Source: Gammaproteobacteria bacterium (GTDB lineage Bacteria; Pseudomonadota; Gammaproteobacteria; Pseudomonadales; Pseudohongiellaceae). Taken from it: DNA of 64,000 nt. Under the pieces are notes generated by a model. The model saw only the letters and a list, made by a program, of their open reading frames with translations, had not been told where the DNA came from and searched no databases. This document shows, one piece after another, positions 1 to 9,170 of the stretch; the first letter of the stretch is position 1; every line of letters starts with the position of its first letter. The stretch spans positions 1 through 64,000 of the forward strand of contig JAQWMX010000005.1 in assembly GCA_029246545.1 (NCBI GenBank), written 5' to 3'. The position numbers and the translations under genes are program-made.

Positions 1-63
1 AGCTTAAATAAGTACACCTGACTACAAAAGTAATAAATATTCGAACTTATTTATGTTTAATTA

Positions 64-1632
64 CTATAAAGGTAAATCTCGATTTAGTACTACACCTGTC
101 TGGATTCCAGTAACAGCCCCATCAATATAGGCAAATTCACCATTAAGAATGACGGACACAATTCCATCCGGTCGGGCTGTCGGGTTTTCAAAAGTCGCAT
201 GATCAATAATAGTTTCCGAATCAAAAACTACAATGTCTGCAGCCATACCAGGTTTTAATAGCCCCCTATCCTTCATTCCAATAGTCTTAGCCGGTAAAGC
301 TGTCATTTTATAAATTGCATTTTCTAAAGTTAGTACGCCTTTTTCTCTGACATATTCACCCAACACTTTAGGGAAAGTTCCCCAATATCGGGGGTGTACG
401 TTCTCCCCCTCATTGGCTGCATCACAATCACAGGCGATTGAAATACTAGGATGCTGCATAACTTCAATAAGGTCTTCTTCACTGCCGAATCTAAGAATCA
501 CACTATTATCTGCTTCTTCTAATATTCGAACTACAGCTTCACCATGTGAGTCTGTTCCTAGAGTATTCATTATGTCAGTTAATTCTTGTTGGCCACCCAC
601 TAAGACACCAGAAGCACCGCCCCAACGTAAATCCATCGATTCTTCAGCCTCTGTAATAATTCTTGCTCGCAAATCACTATCCTGAAACCTCTCCAACATA
701 GCATCTCGACCACCAGCTAGCGCCCAACTGGGAATAATCAATGAAGAAAATTCAGTTTGCCCAGCTAAATAGGGGTAGACATCGGCAACTGCCCCTTCCG
801 AATTTGAGGTCGAAGCAACACGCATGGCTTCGAGAATTTCAGCAGCTCTGCCTTGCTCCCAACCCTGTACTTTCATATGAGTTACTAATGGAACTAATCC
901 AGTCGCCTCACCAATGGTGATTGTTTCGGTCATTCCGGTAATCGAGCTATAACCGCTTTCTGGTGTTACCCGGTCATGATTAGTAAAGACTACATCCCAA
1001 GCAGAAAATGGCTCTAATATCTGAATCACTTCTTCAGTTGTAGCGTAATAACCAGGGACATAATCCAGCCCAGCGGACACACCCCAAGCACCAGCTTCCA
1101 ATCCAGCACGGATAATATTCTGCATTTGATTAATTTGAGCTTGAGTAGGTCTGGTGTTTTCAATGCCGACAACTTCCGCCCAAACACTATTAAAACCTAT
1201 AAACCCTCCAACATTTAAGGCAAGTCCATTTTCTATATAAGAATCAAACTGAGCATTTAAATCGACAGGACTATAGCCATCAGAATTCATAATTTCTGTG
1301 GTAATACCTTGACTGATCATATTGACCGCAGTTGGTAAGGCTTCACCACGACCATGACTATGTATATTTATAAATCCAGGTGCTACAACCAAGCCGCTAA
1401 CATCGATATCAGACAAAGCACTTATATTAACCAAATCACCTATTGCAGCAATTTCCCCACCATTAAGCGCTATATCTCCTTGGTAAGCCTCACCACCACT
1501 ACCATCAACGATTGTCCCTCCACGTAATATCAAATCATAAGTTACGGGGTCGGAACAGGCAGAAATACAAAGCACCAGTATAGAAACCACAATTATTTTA
1601 AAATTTCTTAAGCCTTGATTTACATTATTCAT
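64..1632 (-). CDS. N-acyl-D-amino-acid deacylase family amidohydrolase, lipoprotein
   Basis: This 522-residue protein belongs to the D-aminoacylase branch of the amidohydrolase superfamily, which hydrolyses N-acyl-D-amino acids or related amides. A lipoprotein signal ends in the lipobox CISAC (lipidated Cys about residue 26), so it should sit in the periplasm or on a membrane. The metal-binding HxH is at H91/H93 (GFINIHSHG), later His residues lie in FTNHDR and VTHMK, and the C-terminal GLLKPGMAADIVVFD segment is typical. The bridging Cys of classical D-aminoacylases (GNCG) is replaced by NSDG, so the substrate may differ. It lies downstream of a RidA, permease and D-amino-acid dehydrogenase on the same strand, which fits D-amino-acid salvage. 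Family is confident, substrate is not. Confidence 0.85.
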   Translation of the reverse strand: MNNVNQGLRNFKIIVVSILVLCISACSDPVTYDLILRGGTIVDGSGGEAYQGDIALNGGEIAAIGDLVNISALSDIDVSGLVVAPGFINIHSHGRGEALPTAVNMISQGITTEIMNSDGYSPVDLNAQFDSYIENGLALNVGGFIGFNSVWAEVVGIENTRPTQAQINQMQNIIRAGLEAGAWGVSAGLDYVPGYYATTEEVIQILEPFSAWDVVFTNHDRVTPESGYSSITGMTETITIGEATGLVPLVTHMKVQGWEQGRAAEILEAMRVASTSNSEGAVADVYPYLAGQTEFSSLIIPSWALAGGRDAMLERFQDSDLRARIITEAEESMDLRWGGASGVLVGGQQELTDIMNTLGTDSHGEAVVRILEEADNSVILRFGSEEDLIEVMQHPSISIACDCDAANEGENVHPRYWGTFPKVLGEYVREKGVLTLENAIYKMTALPAKTIGMKDRGLLKPGMAADIVVFDSETIIDHATFENPTARPDGIVSVILNGEFAYIDGAVTGIQTGVVLNRDLPL

Positions 1633-1691
1633 AAGTTTTCTCTTTTAGCTCGTAATGCTAATAGTTAATGCCAATTTTCATGGGGTTAAAT

Positions 1692-2045
1692 TTATATTGC
1701 AGCTATGATTCCAATTTCTACATTAAATTCAGCTGATGCGAGTCTTGGTGACTCTACACAGGCACGGCAAGGTGCGTTGCCGCCCTTTGTCCATTCATCC
1801 CACACCGTATTCAATTCAGCATAATCATCCATACTACAGAGCCAAATTGTCGCTGAAAGAACCTTACTTTTATCAGTGCCTGCTTCAGCCAATTTATTAT
1901 CAATCTCATCAAGGATAGCTTGGGTCTGAACTGCAACGCTCTCCCCTCGTGCGGCTAAAGCAACTTGACCAGCTAAATAAACAGTATCGCCATGAATAAC
2001 AATTTGGCTCATACGGTCATTAGTTTTTAATCGTTGGATAGTCAT
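1692..2045 (-). CDS. RidA family (YjgF/UK114) enamine/imine deaminase
   Basis: A 117-residue RidA-fold protein. The family hydrolyses reactive 2-aminoacrylate-type enamines/imines to keto acids plus ammonia in the cytoplasm. Family signs are VIHGDTVYLAGQVA near the N-terminus, the AILDEIDNKLAEAG helix, and CRACVESPRLA, which holds the conserved substrate-binding Arg. A longer reading frame begins 24 bases upstream, but the start at 2045 is preferred because AAGAGAT stands about 7 bases before it and it begins MTIQRLK like other members. It lies between the deacylase and the YkvI-like permease and two genes from a D-amino-acid dehydrogenase whose imine product it could remove. A second RidA occurs at 49087. 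Confidence 0.88.
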   Translation of the reverse strand: MTIQRLKTNDRMSQIVIHGDTVYLAGQVALAARGESVAVQTQAILDEIDNKLAEAGTDKSKVLSATIWLCSMDDYAELNTVWDEWTKGGNAPCRACVESPRLASAEFNVEIGIIAAI

Positions 2046-2115
2046 AGTTATCTCTTTTTGTCTTATCAAAATTAAAAAATTTGTTTAATTATTATTTTAT
2101 AGGTTTTTCGATTTC

Positions 2116-3216
2116 TTAGTTACTGTAAACTTTGATTATTTTATACAAGCCAATCGTGAATAAAGGAATCACAAATACAGCGAGAAAAAGATAAGTGAGT
2201 AAAACATAACCTTTTGCTATTAAATCGATTAAACCAATCCTGTCACTTACAAACACTGCAATTACCATAGTTACAACCGCAACTGTAGGTCTTAAATAAA
2301 CAGGCATACGCAAGGATTTCTCTTCATAAGTAACGGAGATACGTTCATTCAAGGCATGCAGTAATGCTGTGCCGGTTTCTATAAAAGTGCCAAATATCAC
2401 AACTTGGAATAATAATTGGAAAAAAGGAATCCCCATTGCAGCAAGAATATAATTTATTGGAACTGCTTCATTAATAATTTCCGGATAAAAACCGATCAAT
2501 ACGAAATAAAAAAGTACGCCAGGAAGAATTGCTAGCACTCCGCCTAGCAGTCCGCCAATAACAGCCTCTTGACGAGAACTAATATGCCTGAGACAAAAAA
2601 GAATAGTTGGAATAATCGCTAAGTTATAACTCGCGTATTTTATTCCATCGCCCGCCCATTTTATATTATCAGCAGGTATCGAGAGACTTTCCTTTATAGC
2701 CCCGCCAAATTTTATATAACCCATAATCAGAAATGAGATATAAACGATATAAAGTAATACAGACCAACTCGCGAGAACCTTTTCAATAAGTGCTGTGCCA
2801 AAAAATGTTAGCAAGCCAATGGTTGCTATCAAAAAAATTGTGCCGACTAATGGCGGGGTATTAATTATGTCAGATAATAAAATTCCGGCAGCGGATCCAA
2901 TCACCGACAAAATGAGCACAATGGTAATAATATAAACAATTTCATATAACACCCAAGCTGGCCCTAGCAAATGTTTGAAAAATGTTTTGTAATCGCGGCT
3001 TTGAGTTAAACGGGCAAACTCCAAACTTGTTGCTAGAACAAGTGACCACACTATAGTGGCGACTATCATGCCGTACATTCCTGCACGAGGACCGTTTGAG
3101 AGAAAGAACTCTACAAGTTCTCGACCCGTGGCATAACCACCACCTATAACAACAGATTGAAAAATTAATCCCGGAAGAATGATGGCTTTTAAAAAATTCA
3201 GATTAAATAATTTCAT
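2116..3216 (-). CDS. YkvI-like multi-pass membrane permease
   Basis: A 366-residue, very hydrophobic protein with about ten predicted membrane helices. The N-terminal segment with GGGYATGRELVEFF resembles the YkvI family of uncharacterised inner-membrane proteins, distantly related to amino-acid transporters of the APC type. No substrate is known for the family. It ends a short distance from the RidA gene and begins 22 bases after the D-amino-acid dehydrogenase, all on the minus strand, so the three probably form one transcript. Import of an amino acid used by the dehydrogenase is the natural inference but is not shown by sequence. Confidence 0.7.
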   Translation of the reverse strand: MKLFNLNFLKAIILPGLIFQSVVIGGGYATGRELVEFFLSNGPRAGMYGMIVATIVWSLVLATSLEFARLTQSRDYKTFFKHLLGPAWVLYEIVYIITIVLILSVIGSAAGILLSDIINTPPLVGTIFLIATIGLLTFFGTALIEKVLASWSVLLYIVYISFLIMGYIKFGGAIKESLSIPADNIKWAGDGIKYASYNLAIIPTILFCLRHISSRQEAVIGGLLGGVLAILPGVLFYFVLIGFYPEIINEAVPINYILAAMGIPFFQLLFQVVIFGTFIETGTALLHALNERISVTYEEKSLRMPVYLRPTVAVVTMVIAVFVSDRIGLIDLIAKGYVLLTYLFLAVFVIPLFTIGLYKIIKVYSN

Positions 3217-3237
3217 AACTTTTAAAATTGATAGTAG

Positions 3238-4500
3238 TTAAAAACGATTTAAGGCGTACGATCCAATATCTAATGTTGTATTGTGCCCGCTAATATTATC
3301 AGCCACCAACTTCCCTGACCCCATAGCCAGTGTCCATCCAAGGTGACCATGACCTGTATTTAGGTATAAATTTTTGTAGGTCGGAGCATCTCCAATAATT
3401 GGAACACCATCAACAGTAATTGGCCTAAAACCGCACCAAGAATTGATTTCCTCATAGTTGATATGTTTCTTAGCTTCAGGGTATCTATTAATAACCTGAT
3501 CTAGAACTAACTGAATGCGATATTGATTAATTTCATCTTTATAACCATTAAGTTCAGCAGTCCCTGCTGCACGCAGTTGGTTTCCGAGCGGCGTAATAGC
3601 AACATGCGCCTCATCATCTATGATTGGCATTAGCGGTTTTGCTTCCCAATCACTCATGTCCAAGGTAATGGAATATCCTTTGACTGGCCTGATAGGAATA
3701 TTTAACCCAAGTTTTTTTGTTAGTAAAGGACTATAACTTCCGGCAGCAAGAACGTAAGAATCCCCAGAATATTCTCCCTTACTGGTTTTTATAGCAGTGA
3801 TAACATTATTGCTTGTTAGAAATTCATCTACCGTAAGATCATATTCAAATTGAACATTCTTTTTTCTCAGCAAATCAGTTAACTGAACACAAAATTGATA
3901 AGCATCTCCAGCTTGGTCGCCTGGAAAATAAATTCCACCTATAAGATTTTGCCCATTTTCAATTAATGCTGGTTCTTTACTAAAAATTTCTGCCTGATTC
4001 AAAACTTCATTTTGGATCCCAACGCTTTTATAAAATGACATTGAAGCTATTTCTTTTTCCATGTCCTGTTCTTTTTGAATAACCTTCATCACCCCTAAAC
4101 TGCTTGCGCAATAATCAAAGGGATGTTGCTCTAAAAATTCCTGCATACATTGAATATTATAACTTGCCAGAGCAGCATTTTTTTTGAGGTTCGCTCGAAA
4201 TCGATTCGGTCTGGAATGTCGGATAAACGATAAACCCCAGCCAATCAATGATGGTATTGCATTAGGTCGTAATAAAAACGGAGAATCTTCTTTACCCATC
4301 CACTTCAGTACTTGCAGGGCAATACCAGGAGCATTCCAAGGGCCGGCCTGACTTGAATGTATAACACCGGCATTGGCAAAACTTGTCTCTAAAGCTGGCC
4401 CTTGCTGACGATCAATAACAGTCACTTCATGACCATGCTCAGATAAATAATAGGCCGATGCAAGGCCCATTAAGCCCGAGCCAATAACTATAATTCTCAT
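3238..4500 (-). CDS. dadA: D-amino-acid dehydrogenase (DadA-like FAD oxidoreductase)
   Basis: A 420-residue DAO-family flavoprotein closely resembling the small subunit of D-amino-acid dehydrogenase, which oxidises D-amino acids to imino/keto acids and passes electrons to the respiratory chain. The Rossmann motif GSGLMGLASAYYL is at the extreme N-terminus, followed by the DadA-type NAGVIHSSQAGPWNAPG segment. The C-terminus has CGFRPITVDGVPIIG and NTGHGHLGWTLAMGSG, the usual FAD-closing motif. The start at 4500 gives the standard MRIIVIGSG beginning; an upstream in-frame ATG would add eight atypical residues. The divergent Lrp-type gene shares its upstream region, as dadA regulation by Lrp would require. 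A glycine or other D-amino-acid oxidase role is possible. Confidence 0.87.
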   Translation of the reverse strand: MRIIVIGSGLMGLASAYYLSEHGHEVTVIDRQQGPALETSFANAGVIHSSQAGPWNAPGIALQVLKWMGKEDSPFLLRPNAIPSLIGWGLSFIRHSRPNRFRANLKKNAALASYNIQCMQEFLEQHPFDYCASSLGVMKVIQKEQDMEKEIASMSFYKSVGIQNEVLNQAEIFSKEPALIENGQNLIGGIYFPGDQAGDAYQFCVQLTDLLRKKNVQFEYDLTVDEFLTSNNVITAIKTSKGEYSGDSYVLAAGSYSPLLTKKLGLNIPIRPVKGYSITLDMSDWEAKPLMPIIDDEAHVAITPLGNQLRAAGTAELNGYKDEINQYRIQLVLDQVINRYPEAKKHINYEEINSWCGFRPITVDGVPIIGDAPTYKNLYLNTGHGHLGWTLAMGSGKLVADNISGHNTTLDIGSYALNRF

Positions 4501-4604
4501 TTTATAACTTACCGTAGTCAACAATCCTTATCAAAATAATTGATCATCATATATCATATATATGGATAATATTTTGCATATTTCTCAAGTATAAGGCAAA
4601 ATTT

Positions 4605-4618
4605 GAAATATATATTTC
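4605..4618. promoter_or_regulatory. Palindrome in the dadA/Lrp divergent intergenic region
   Basis: The 124-base gap between dadA and the divergent Lrp-type gene is extremely AT-rich and holds the perfect 14-base palindrome GAAATATATATTTC, 30 bases before the regulator's start. Lrp/AsnC proteins bind AT-rich dyads in just such positions. An operator role is inferred, not demonstrated. Confidence 0.45.
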
Positions 4619-4648
4619 ATAATAATAATAATTACGTAATAATTTCTT

Positions 4649-5107
4649 ATGGATAAAATAGACTATCGAATACTAGATGAGTTACAAGTTGAGTGTCGGC
4701 TATCAAGCCAAGTTTTAGCAGACAGAGTTGGACTTTCCACATCTCAATGTTGGCGCCGTGTCAAAAACCTGGAGGAAATGGAAGCTATTCAGGCCAATGT
4801 AGCAATTCTCGACCCTTTATCTATCGGTTTACAGGTTACTGCACTGGCCAATATCAACTTGATAGATCATCAACCAGATACAGTGGCTGATTTCTACAGC
4901 GTGGTGCAATCGCGAAAAGAAATTTTGGAATGTTGGTCAACCAGTGGCGAGCATGATTTCATTTTGAAAATCGTCAGCGAAAGTATAGCTAGTTATGACG
5001 ACCTGCTTAACAAGTACATTCTGCAATGCCGTGCCGTCAATCAGCTTAGCTCTAGTATAGTACTGCGTAGTATCAAGCACACTACGGCCTTACCATTACC
5101 ACTATAA
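4649..5107 (+). CDS. Lrp/AsnC family transcriptional regulator
   Basis: A 152-residue regulator of the Lrp/AsnC (feast/famine) family. Residues 1-60 form the helix-turn-helix (MDKIDYRILDELQ, then VGLSTSQCWRRVKNLEE). The remainder is the ligand-sensing RAM domain with the GEHDFILKIV segment. Family length is about 150-160. It is transcribed away from the D-amino-acid dehydrogenase, the arrangement in which AsnC-type regulators usually control the neighbour in response to an amino acid. The family is secure; its target and ligand are inferred from position. Confidence 0.92.
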   Translation: MDKIDYRILDELQVECRLSSQVLADRVGLSTSQCWRRVKNLEEMEAIQANVAILDPLSIGLQVTALANINLIDHQPDTVADFYSVVQSRKEILECWSTSGEHDFILKIVSESIASYDDLLNKYILQCRAVNQLSSSIVLRSIKHTTALPLPL

Positions 5108-5189
5108 GGATATTTCAGGTATTAAGTAAACACGTCACTACCCTTTAAATTCAATTAGCTAATGAATTTAAAATACTGACAATGTTCTG

Positions 5190-6557
5190 TTATTCCTCAA
5201 CAAATTCGCGAACCACATCAATTGTTAATTGCACACCCTGATTAAACGATTCCAAAGGTATACGCTCATTATTTCCATGAATATTTGATTCTACACCATC
5301 AGGAAAAACTACAGGGTCAAAACCATAACTAACTATCCCCAGATCTCGAAAAAAATGACTATCAGTAAATCCTGTCATAGCAGAAGGAACAATATTTACC
5401 GAAGAATAACGTTCTTCAATAACTCTAGTCATCAAACTATACAGGTCAGTATCGGTACTAGACTCCGCTGGACTAAACAGCATGATTTCCTCAATTTCTA
5501 TTTGATCATCTGCAATGCGATCTCGAATACCATTTAAAAATTCTGCGGAATCTTGATCTGGTAAAATTCTGCAATCCAATTCAGCGCTTGCTTCTGGAGA
5601 AACCACATTAATTTTCTCACTACCACTCAATATTGTGATAGAACAGGTATTACGAAGTAAAGCATGAGCGCTTGGTCTTTCTGCTTGTAATACTCGTAAA
5701 AATTCTGGATCTAAAATAGCCTCATCTATATCACTCATAGCCGGCTGCCATCGTGCAGGCATATTTGGCGCCAAACGAGCGAACATTTCCCTAACAGTAG
5801 CAGTTATATGTGGCTCAAACGGGTTTTGTTGAATGCGATTTAGTGCTGCAATCAGACGAGTGGTTGCCGAAGTAGTCCTTGGTGCAGAACCATGCCCAGG
5901 GACATCTGTAGCTACTAGTCTTAACCAATAGGGACGTTTCTGTGCAACTTCGATTTGTAGTTGTATCTGGTCATTCTCCATTAAGGTAGCACCGCCTCCT
6001 TCATTAAGCAGATATCCAACGCCCTCAAATATTTCTGGTCGATTTTCAATTAACCATCCAGCACCAAAAAAACCACCTGCTTCTTCATCAGCCGTTGCCA
6101 CAAAAATAACATCACGATTTAATTGAATATTGTTTCGATGTAGATATAGAAAAGCTTCGAGATGCATGATTCCTAATGATTTAGTATCAGATGTACCTCG
6201 CGCATAAATCATTCCATCTTTTATTACCGCTTCTAAAGGATCTGTGTCCCAATATTCAAGAGTCGCAGGAACAACATCAATATGGTGCAGCAAAACCAAA
6301 GCAGGCTCATCCCCACCTTCTAGTCGTGCCCAAATATTGCCACGCCCCGGCGCTGACTCAGCAGTTTCATAATCTATACCGGCTTCTTCCAGTATTCGCT
6401 GAAAAAAAACAACGCCACGAGTTTCATTGCCGGGTGGATTAATCGTATCGATTTCAAGATATTCGATTAATCGATCAAGAGGAACATTTTGTGAATAGGC
6501 TATTGAAGCTGTGCCCAAAGCAAATACTATAAATATAAGCGATTTAACTTTATTCAT
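5190..6557 (-). CDS. Secreted M20 family metallopeptidase
   Basis: A 455-residue M20/M25/M40-type zinc peptidase or amidohydrolase with an N-terminal signal peptide (cleavage near residue 22, AYS-Q), so it is exported. The metal ligands are recognisable: HHIDVV (H92, D94), the bridging Asp in ARGTSDTKS (D124), the catalytic ADEEAGG (E158/E159), and a late His in GFTDSHFF. The dimerisation-domain segment GHGSAPRTTSATTRL lies between them. M20 enzymes remove terminal residues or N-acyl groups from peptides and amino acids. With the D-amino-acid genes it suggests periplasmic processing of peptides. The exact substrate cannot be read from sequence. Confidence 0.9.
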   Translation of the reverse strand: MNKVKSLIFIVFALGTASIAYSQNVPLDRLIEYLEIDTINPPGNETRGVVFFQRILEEAGIDYETAESAPGRGNIWARLEGGDEPALVLLHHIDVVPATLEYWDTDPLEAVIKDGMIYARGTSDTKSLGIMHLEAFLYLHRNNIQLNRDVIFVATADEEAGGFFGAGWLIENRPEIFEGVGYLLNEGGGATLMENDQIQLQIEVAQKRPYWLRLVATDVPGHGSAPRTTSATTRLIAALNRIQQNPFEPHITATVREMFARLAPNMPARWQPAMSDIDEAILDPEFLRVLQAERPSAHALLRNTCSITILSGSEKINVVSPEASAELDCRILPDQDSAEFLNGIRDRIADDQIEIEEIMLFSPAESSTDTDLYSLMTRVIEERYSSVNIVPSAMTGFTDSHFFRDLGIVSYGFDPVVFPDGVESNIHGNNERIPLESFNQGVQLTIDVVREFVEE

Positions 6558-6583
6558 GTTTGACTACCTTTATAAATTGAGGT

Positions 6584-7459
6584 TTAAGCTAGGGCGTTCT
6601 CGAACAAATTCAATAAACGACTCCAGGCTCTTTCAGCTTGCGCTTCATGATAAACAGCACTATCAGGAGGGCACCAACCATGCAAAGTTCCTTCATAAAC
6701 TTCAATTTCAGCTGATACATTTTCTGCTGCAAAAGCCTCTCTAAGAATATTTTTTACTTCTGGTGCTTCCTCATCATCATTGGCAGCAACACAAATCAAC
6801 ATGCTGGCATCCATTTGAGGAATTAAAAGATGTGGACTATCTTGCTGATCTGTCGCCAATCCACCACCGTGGAAAGTTCCACCTGCCCCCATGCGATTAT
6901 TAGTACCAACAGTCCGCATCACCATTGGCCCACCCATGCAATAGCCAGTAGTGCCCATTTTACGATTACTATCAACTGAATCCTGAGCATCTAGGAATTC
7001 AACATATGTTGCAGCATCAGAAATATCGGTTTGCTCAGTAAGTATAGAACGCATTCCAAAGACTCTTTCTCTGACCACAGGATCCTGGAATGAAGCCCCT
7101 GGTTCTACTACGGGCGCTCTGGCACTCCGATAAAAAGGATTTGGTACAAGAACCGAATACCCAGACTGTGCCAGCCTTCTTGCCATCATTTCAAAAGCTG
7201 GGCGTAAACCCAGAATATCAGTCCAAATTAAGACTGCAGGATGTTGACCTGTAGAAGGACGCACAAAAAATGAATCTGCCACACCATCTGGAGTCGTAAT
7301 ATCAATATAAGATTCAGTAATATCTTGCGCATTAACCACAGGTGGCAACATCATGGCCAAGCCAACACCTGCTGCAGCTTTACCTAACTGACGACGGTTT
7401 AAATCGGCTTTACCTCTTAAAAATTCTTCGTTTTCTTTTACCGTTCTTTCATTACACAT
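6584..7459 (-). CDS. Dienelactone hydrolase family protein with Tat-like leader
   Basis: A 291-residue alpha/beta hydrolase of the dienelactone-hydrolase family. The nucleophile elbow GYCMGG carries Cys174, the Asp of the triad is in AANDDEEAP (about D228), and the His is in TLHGWCPPD (H260). The N-terminus has NRRQLGKAAAGVG, a twin-arginine-like motif followed by a hydrophobic stretch and an AQ cleavage site, so export is likely. The gene ends 27 bases before the M20 peptidase and could share its transcript. Members of this family hydrolyse lactones and esters; the physiological substrate is unknown. Confidence 0.88.
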   Translation of the reverse strand: MCNERTVKENEEFLRGKADLNRRQLGKAAAGVGLAMMLPPVVNAQDITESYIDITTPDGVADSFFVRPSTGQHPAVLIWTDILGLRPAFEMMARRLAQSGYSVLVPNPFYRSARAPVVEPGASFQDPVVRERVFGMRSILTEQTDISDAATYVEFLDAQDSVDSNRKMGTTGYCMGGPMVMRTVGTNNRMGAGGTFHGGGLATDQQDSPHLLIPQMDASMLICVAANDDEEAPEVKNILREAFAAENVSAEIEVYEGTLHGWCPPDSAVYHEAQAERAWSRLLNLFENALA

Positions 7460-7637
7460 AGTTAAATCTCTCTTTATTAGGTTGTTATCTATTTAATTAC
7501 TGACGATTTCCCTTAAAATTACACTAGCTTGGGAATAAACTCTATAGCTAAGCATATGGTGAATCTATTTAGAGATGATTGGTATAAAGATTAAGTGTGA
7601 TGAAATAGCTATATTTTTACTTATAAATTTATAAAGC

Positions 7638-8558
7638 TTAAGAAAGGAACAATCGTTTAGGGGCTACGCGTCCGTCTTCAAGAATCTCACCGATACCAAT
7701 GAAAATACTTTCTTTATAAAGACGTACAAGCCCTGAGGTTGGGAGATGTCTGGCAATTACTGCCTGCCCCTGCAATACAAAGTCTGCAGTAACTGAAGGT
7801 AAGATAACTTCCGGAAGTTCCTGAACCGCTTGGTCGGCGGGTATTAGAAATTCATCTATAGCAGAGAAATCTTCATCACTTTTCGATTGCTCTAAATATT
7901 TTTCTAAGGATTCATGAGTCTGAGCTTGATTAAGCTTAAATGGGCCAGCTTGAGTTCGCCGTAAAGCAGTGACATGTGCACCAACGCCCAGCTGCTCACC
8001 TAGGTCATCTGCTATAGTCCTCACGTATGTGCCCTTACTACAGTGGATTTCTAATTCGACATAAGCTCCTTCGTAGGAGATTAAGGTAAGTTCAAATATC
8101 GTGACAAGTCGAGTTTTACGTTCGACAGTTTTACCAGCTCTAGCTAATTTATAAAGCGGCACACCTTGATGTTTAAGCGCTGAATACATCGAAGGAATTT
8201 GTTGAATTTCCCCTCTGAATCCTTCCAAAGCTTTTTCAATTTGCTGTAATGAAATATTACTGCAATCTTTTTCAGCAACAATTTCTCCTTCTGAATCTCC
8301 AGTAGCCGTTTTAACACCAAGTTTAATTTTGGTTCTATAGGCTTTATCAGAATCAAGCAAGAATTGAGAAATTTTGGTCGCTTCGCCAAAGCAAAGTGGA
8401 AGTACGCCGGTAGCAAGAGGATCAAGGCTGCCAGTATGACCAGCCTTAGCAGCCTGAAACAATCTCTTAACTCTTTGCAGACTTCTATTGGAAGTTTCAC
8501 CTTGCGGCTTATCTAGTACTAGAATCCCTGAGAGGTTTCTGCCATGTCGCTTTCTCAT
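7638..8558 (-). CDS. truB: tRNA pseudouridine(55) synthase TruB
   Basis: A 306-residue TruB, which makes pseudouridine 55 in the T-loop of tRNAs. The catalytic Asp lies in GHTGSLDPLATGVLP (D46), preceded by the GILVLDKPQGETSN opening. The thumb/PUA-like C-terminal part is present, and length matches the family (about 300-315). It is last in the rimP-nusA-infB-rbfA-truB series, 51 bases downstream of rbfA. The rpsO-pnp pair that commonly follows truB is absent; a dienelactone hydrolase follows instead. Confidence 0.97.
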   Translation of the reverse strand: MRKRHGRNLSGILVLDKPQGETSNRSLQRVKRLFQAAKAGHTGSLDPLATGVLPLCFGEATKISQFLLDSDKAYRTKIKLGVKTATGDSEGEIVAEKDCSNISLQQIEKALEGFRGEIQQIPSMYSALKHQGVPLYKLARAGKTVERKTRLVTIFELTLISYEGAYVELEIHCSKGTYVRTIADDLGEQLGVGAHVTALRRTQAGPFKLNQAQTHESLEKYLEQSKSDEDFSAIDEFLIPADQAVQELPEVILPSVTADFVLQGQAVIARHLPTSGLVRLYKESIFIGIGEILEDGRVAPKRLFLS

Positions 8559-8609
8559 ACTATTTTATTCTTAAACTGTTTTAAAATTTCTTTTAAGAAA
8601 AAAGGCAGC

Positions 8610-8978
8610 TCAGTCTTTATTATCGCTGGCAATAGCCTCATCAATTAAATCTGATAAAAACCTACCCCTATTCAAGCTATTATCGTAACTAAAACTTAAT
8701 TTTGGTGTTGTCCGTAAATTTGCATTTTTAGCTAATAAGCTGCGCAAAAAACCTGATGCTCTATTTAAAGCTTTCATACTTTCGATAATATCTTCTTCTG
8801 TATTTTTACCTAAGATAGTAACGAAGACTTCTGCATAAGATAAATCACGGCTAACTTTTGCACCAGTCACCGACACCATGCCGACACGAGGATCTCTGAT
8901 TTCAGATTGGATTAAAAGAGCTAACTCTTTTTTTAAAAGATCGACTATTTTACTATTTCGATTAGAAGTTTTTTGCAT
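8610..8978 (-). CDS. rbfA: 30S ribosome-binding factor RbfA
   Basis: A 122-residue RbfA, a KH-like cold-shock maturation factor that binds the 5' helix region of 16S rRNA during 30S assembly. The family segments KELALLIQSEIRDPRVGMVSV and LSYAEVFVTI are clear, and the tail RTTPKLSFSYDNSLNRG is canonical. It lies between infB and truB as in most gammaproteobacteria. The 192-base gap to infB is longer than usual and carries a repeat element. Confidence 0.97.
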   Translation of the reverse strand: MQKTSNRNSKIVDLLKKELALLIQSEIRDPRVGMVSVTGAKVSRDLSYAEVFVTILGKNTEEDIIESMKALNRASGFLRSLLAKNANLRTTPKLSFSYDNSLNRGRFLSDLIDEAIASDNKD

Positions 8979-9068
8979 GGGAATTAGCAGTCTTAAAATT
9001 ATGTAAAAAATATTTGAATTATTATTTTAAAATAACGTAATTGAAAAAAGCGTATTGAACGAAATTAA

Positions 9069-9107
9069 GACGAGGCAAAGGTAAAAAATAATGAAGGAGC
9101 TTACCTT
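9069..9107. repeat. Intergenic repeat, copy A (rbfA-infB gap)
   Basis: A 39-base segment beginning GACGAGGCAAAGGT and ending GAGCTTACCTT is largely matched by a segment at 61844-61881 between recN and fur (GACGAGGCAAAAGT ... GAGCTTACCT), with a divergent centre of about nine bases. Both copies are intergenic. The function is unknown; the copies suggest a dispersed family. Confidence 0.5.
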
Positions 9108-9170
9108 GATTAAGTGACTGATCTAGATTTTACTTTCGCCAAAGTTCTGGCAAGCGCAGTAGCGTTCTTC

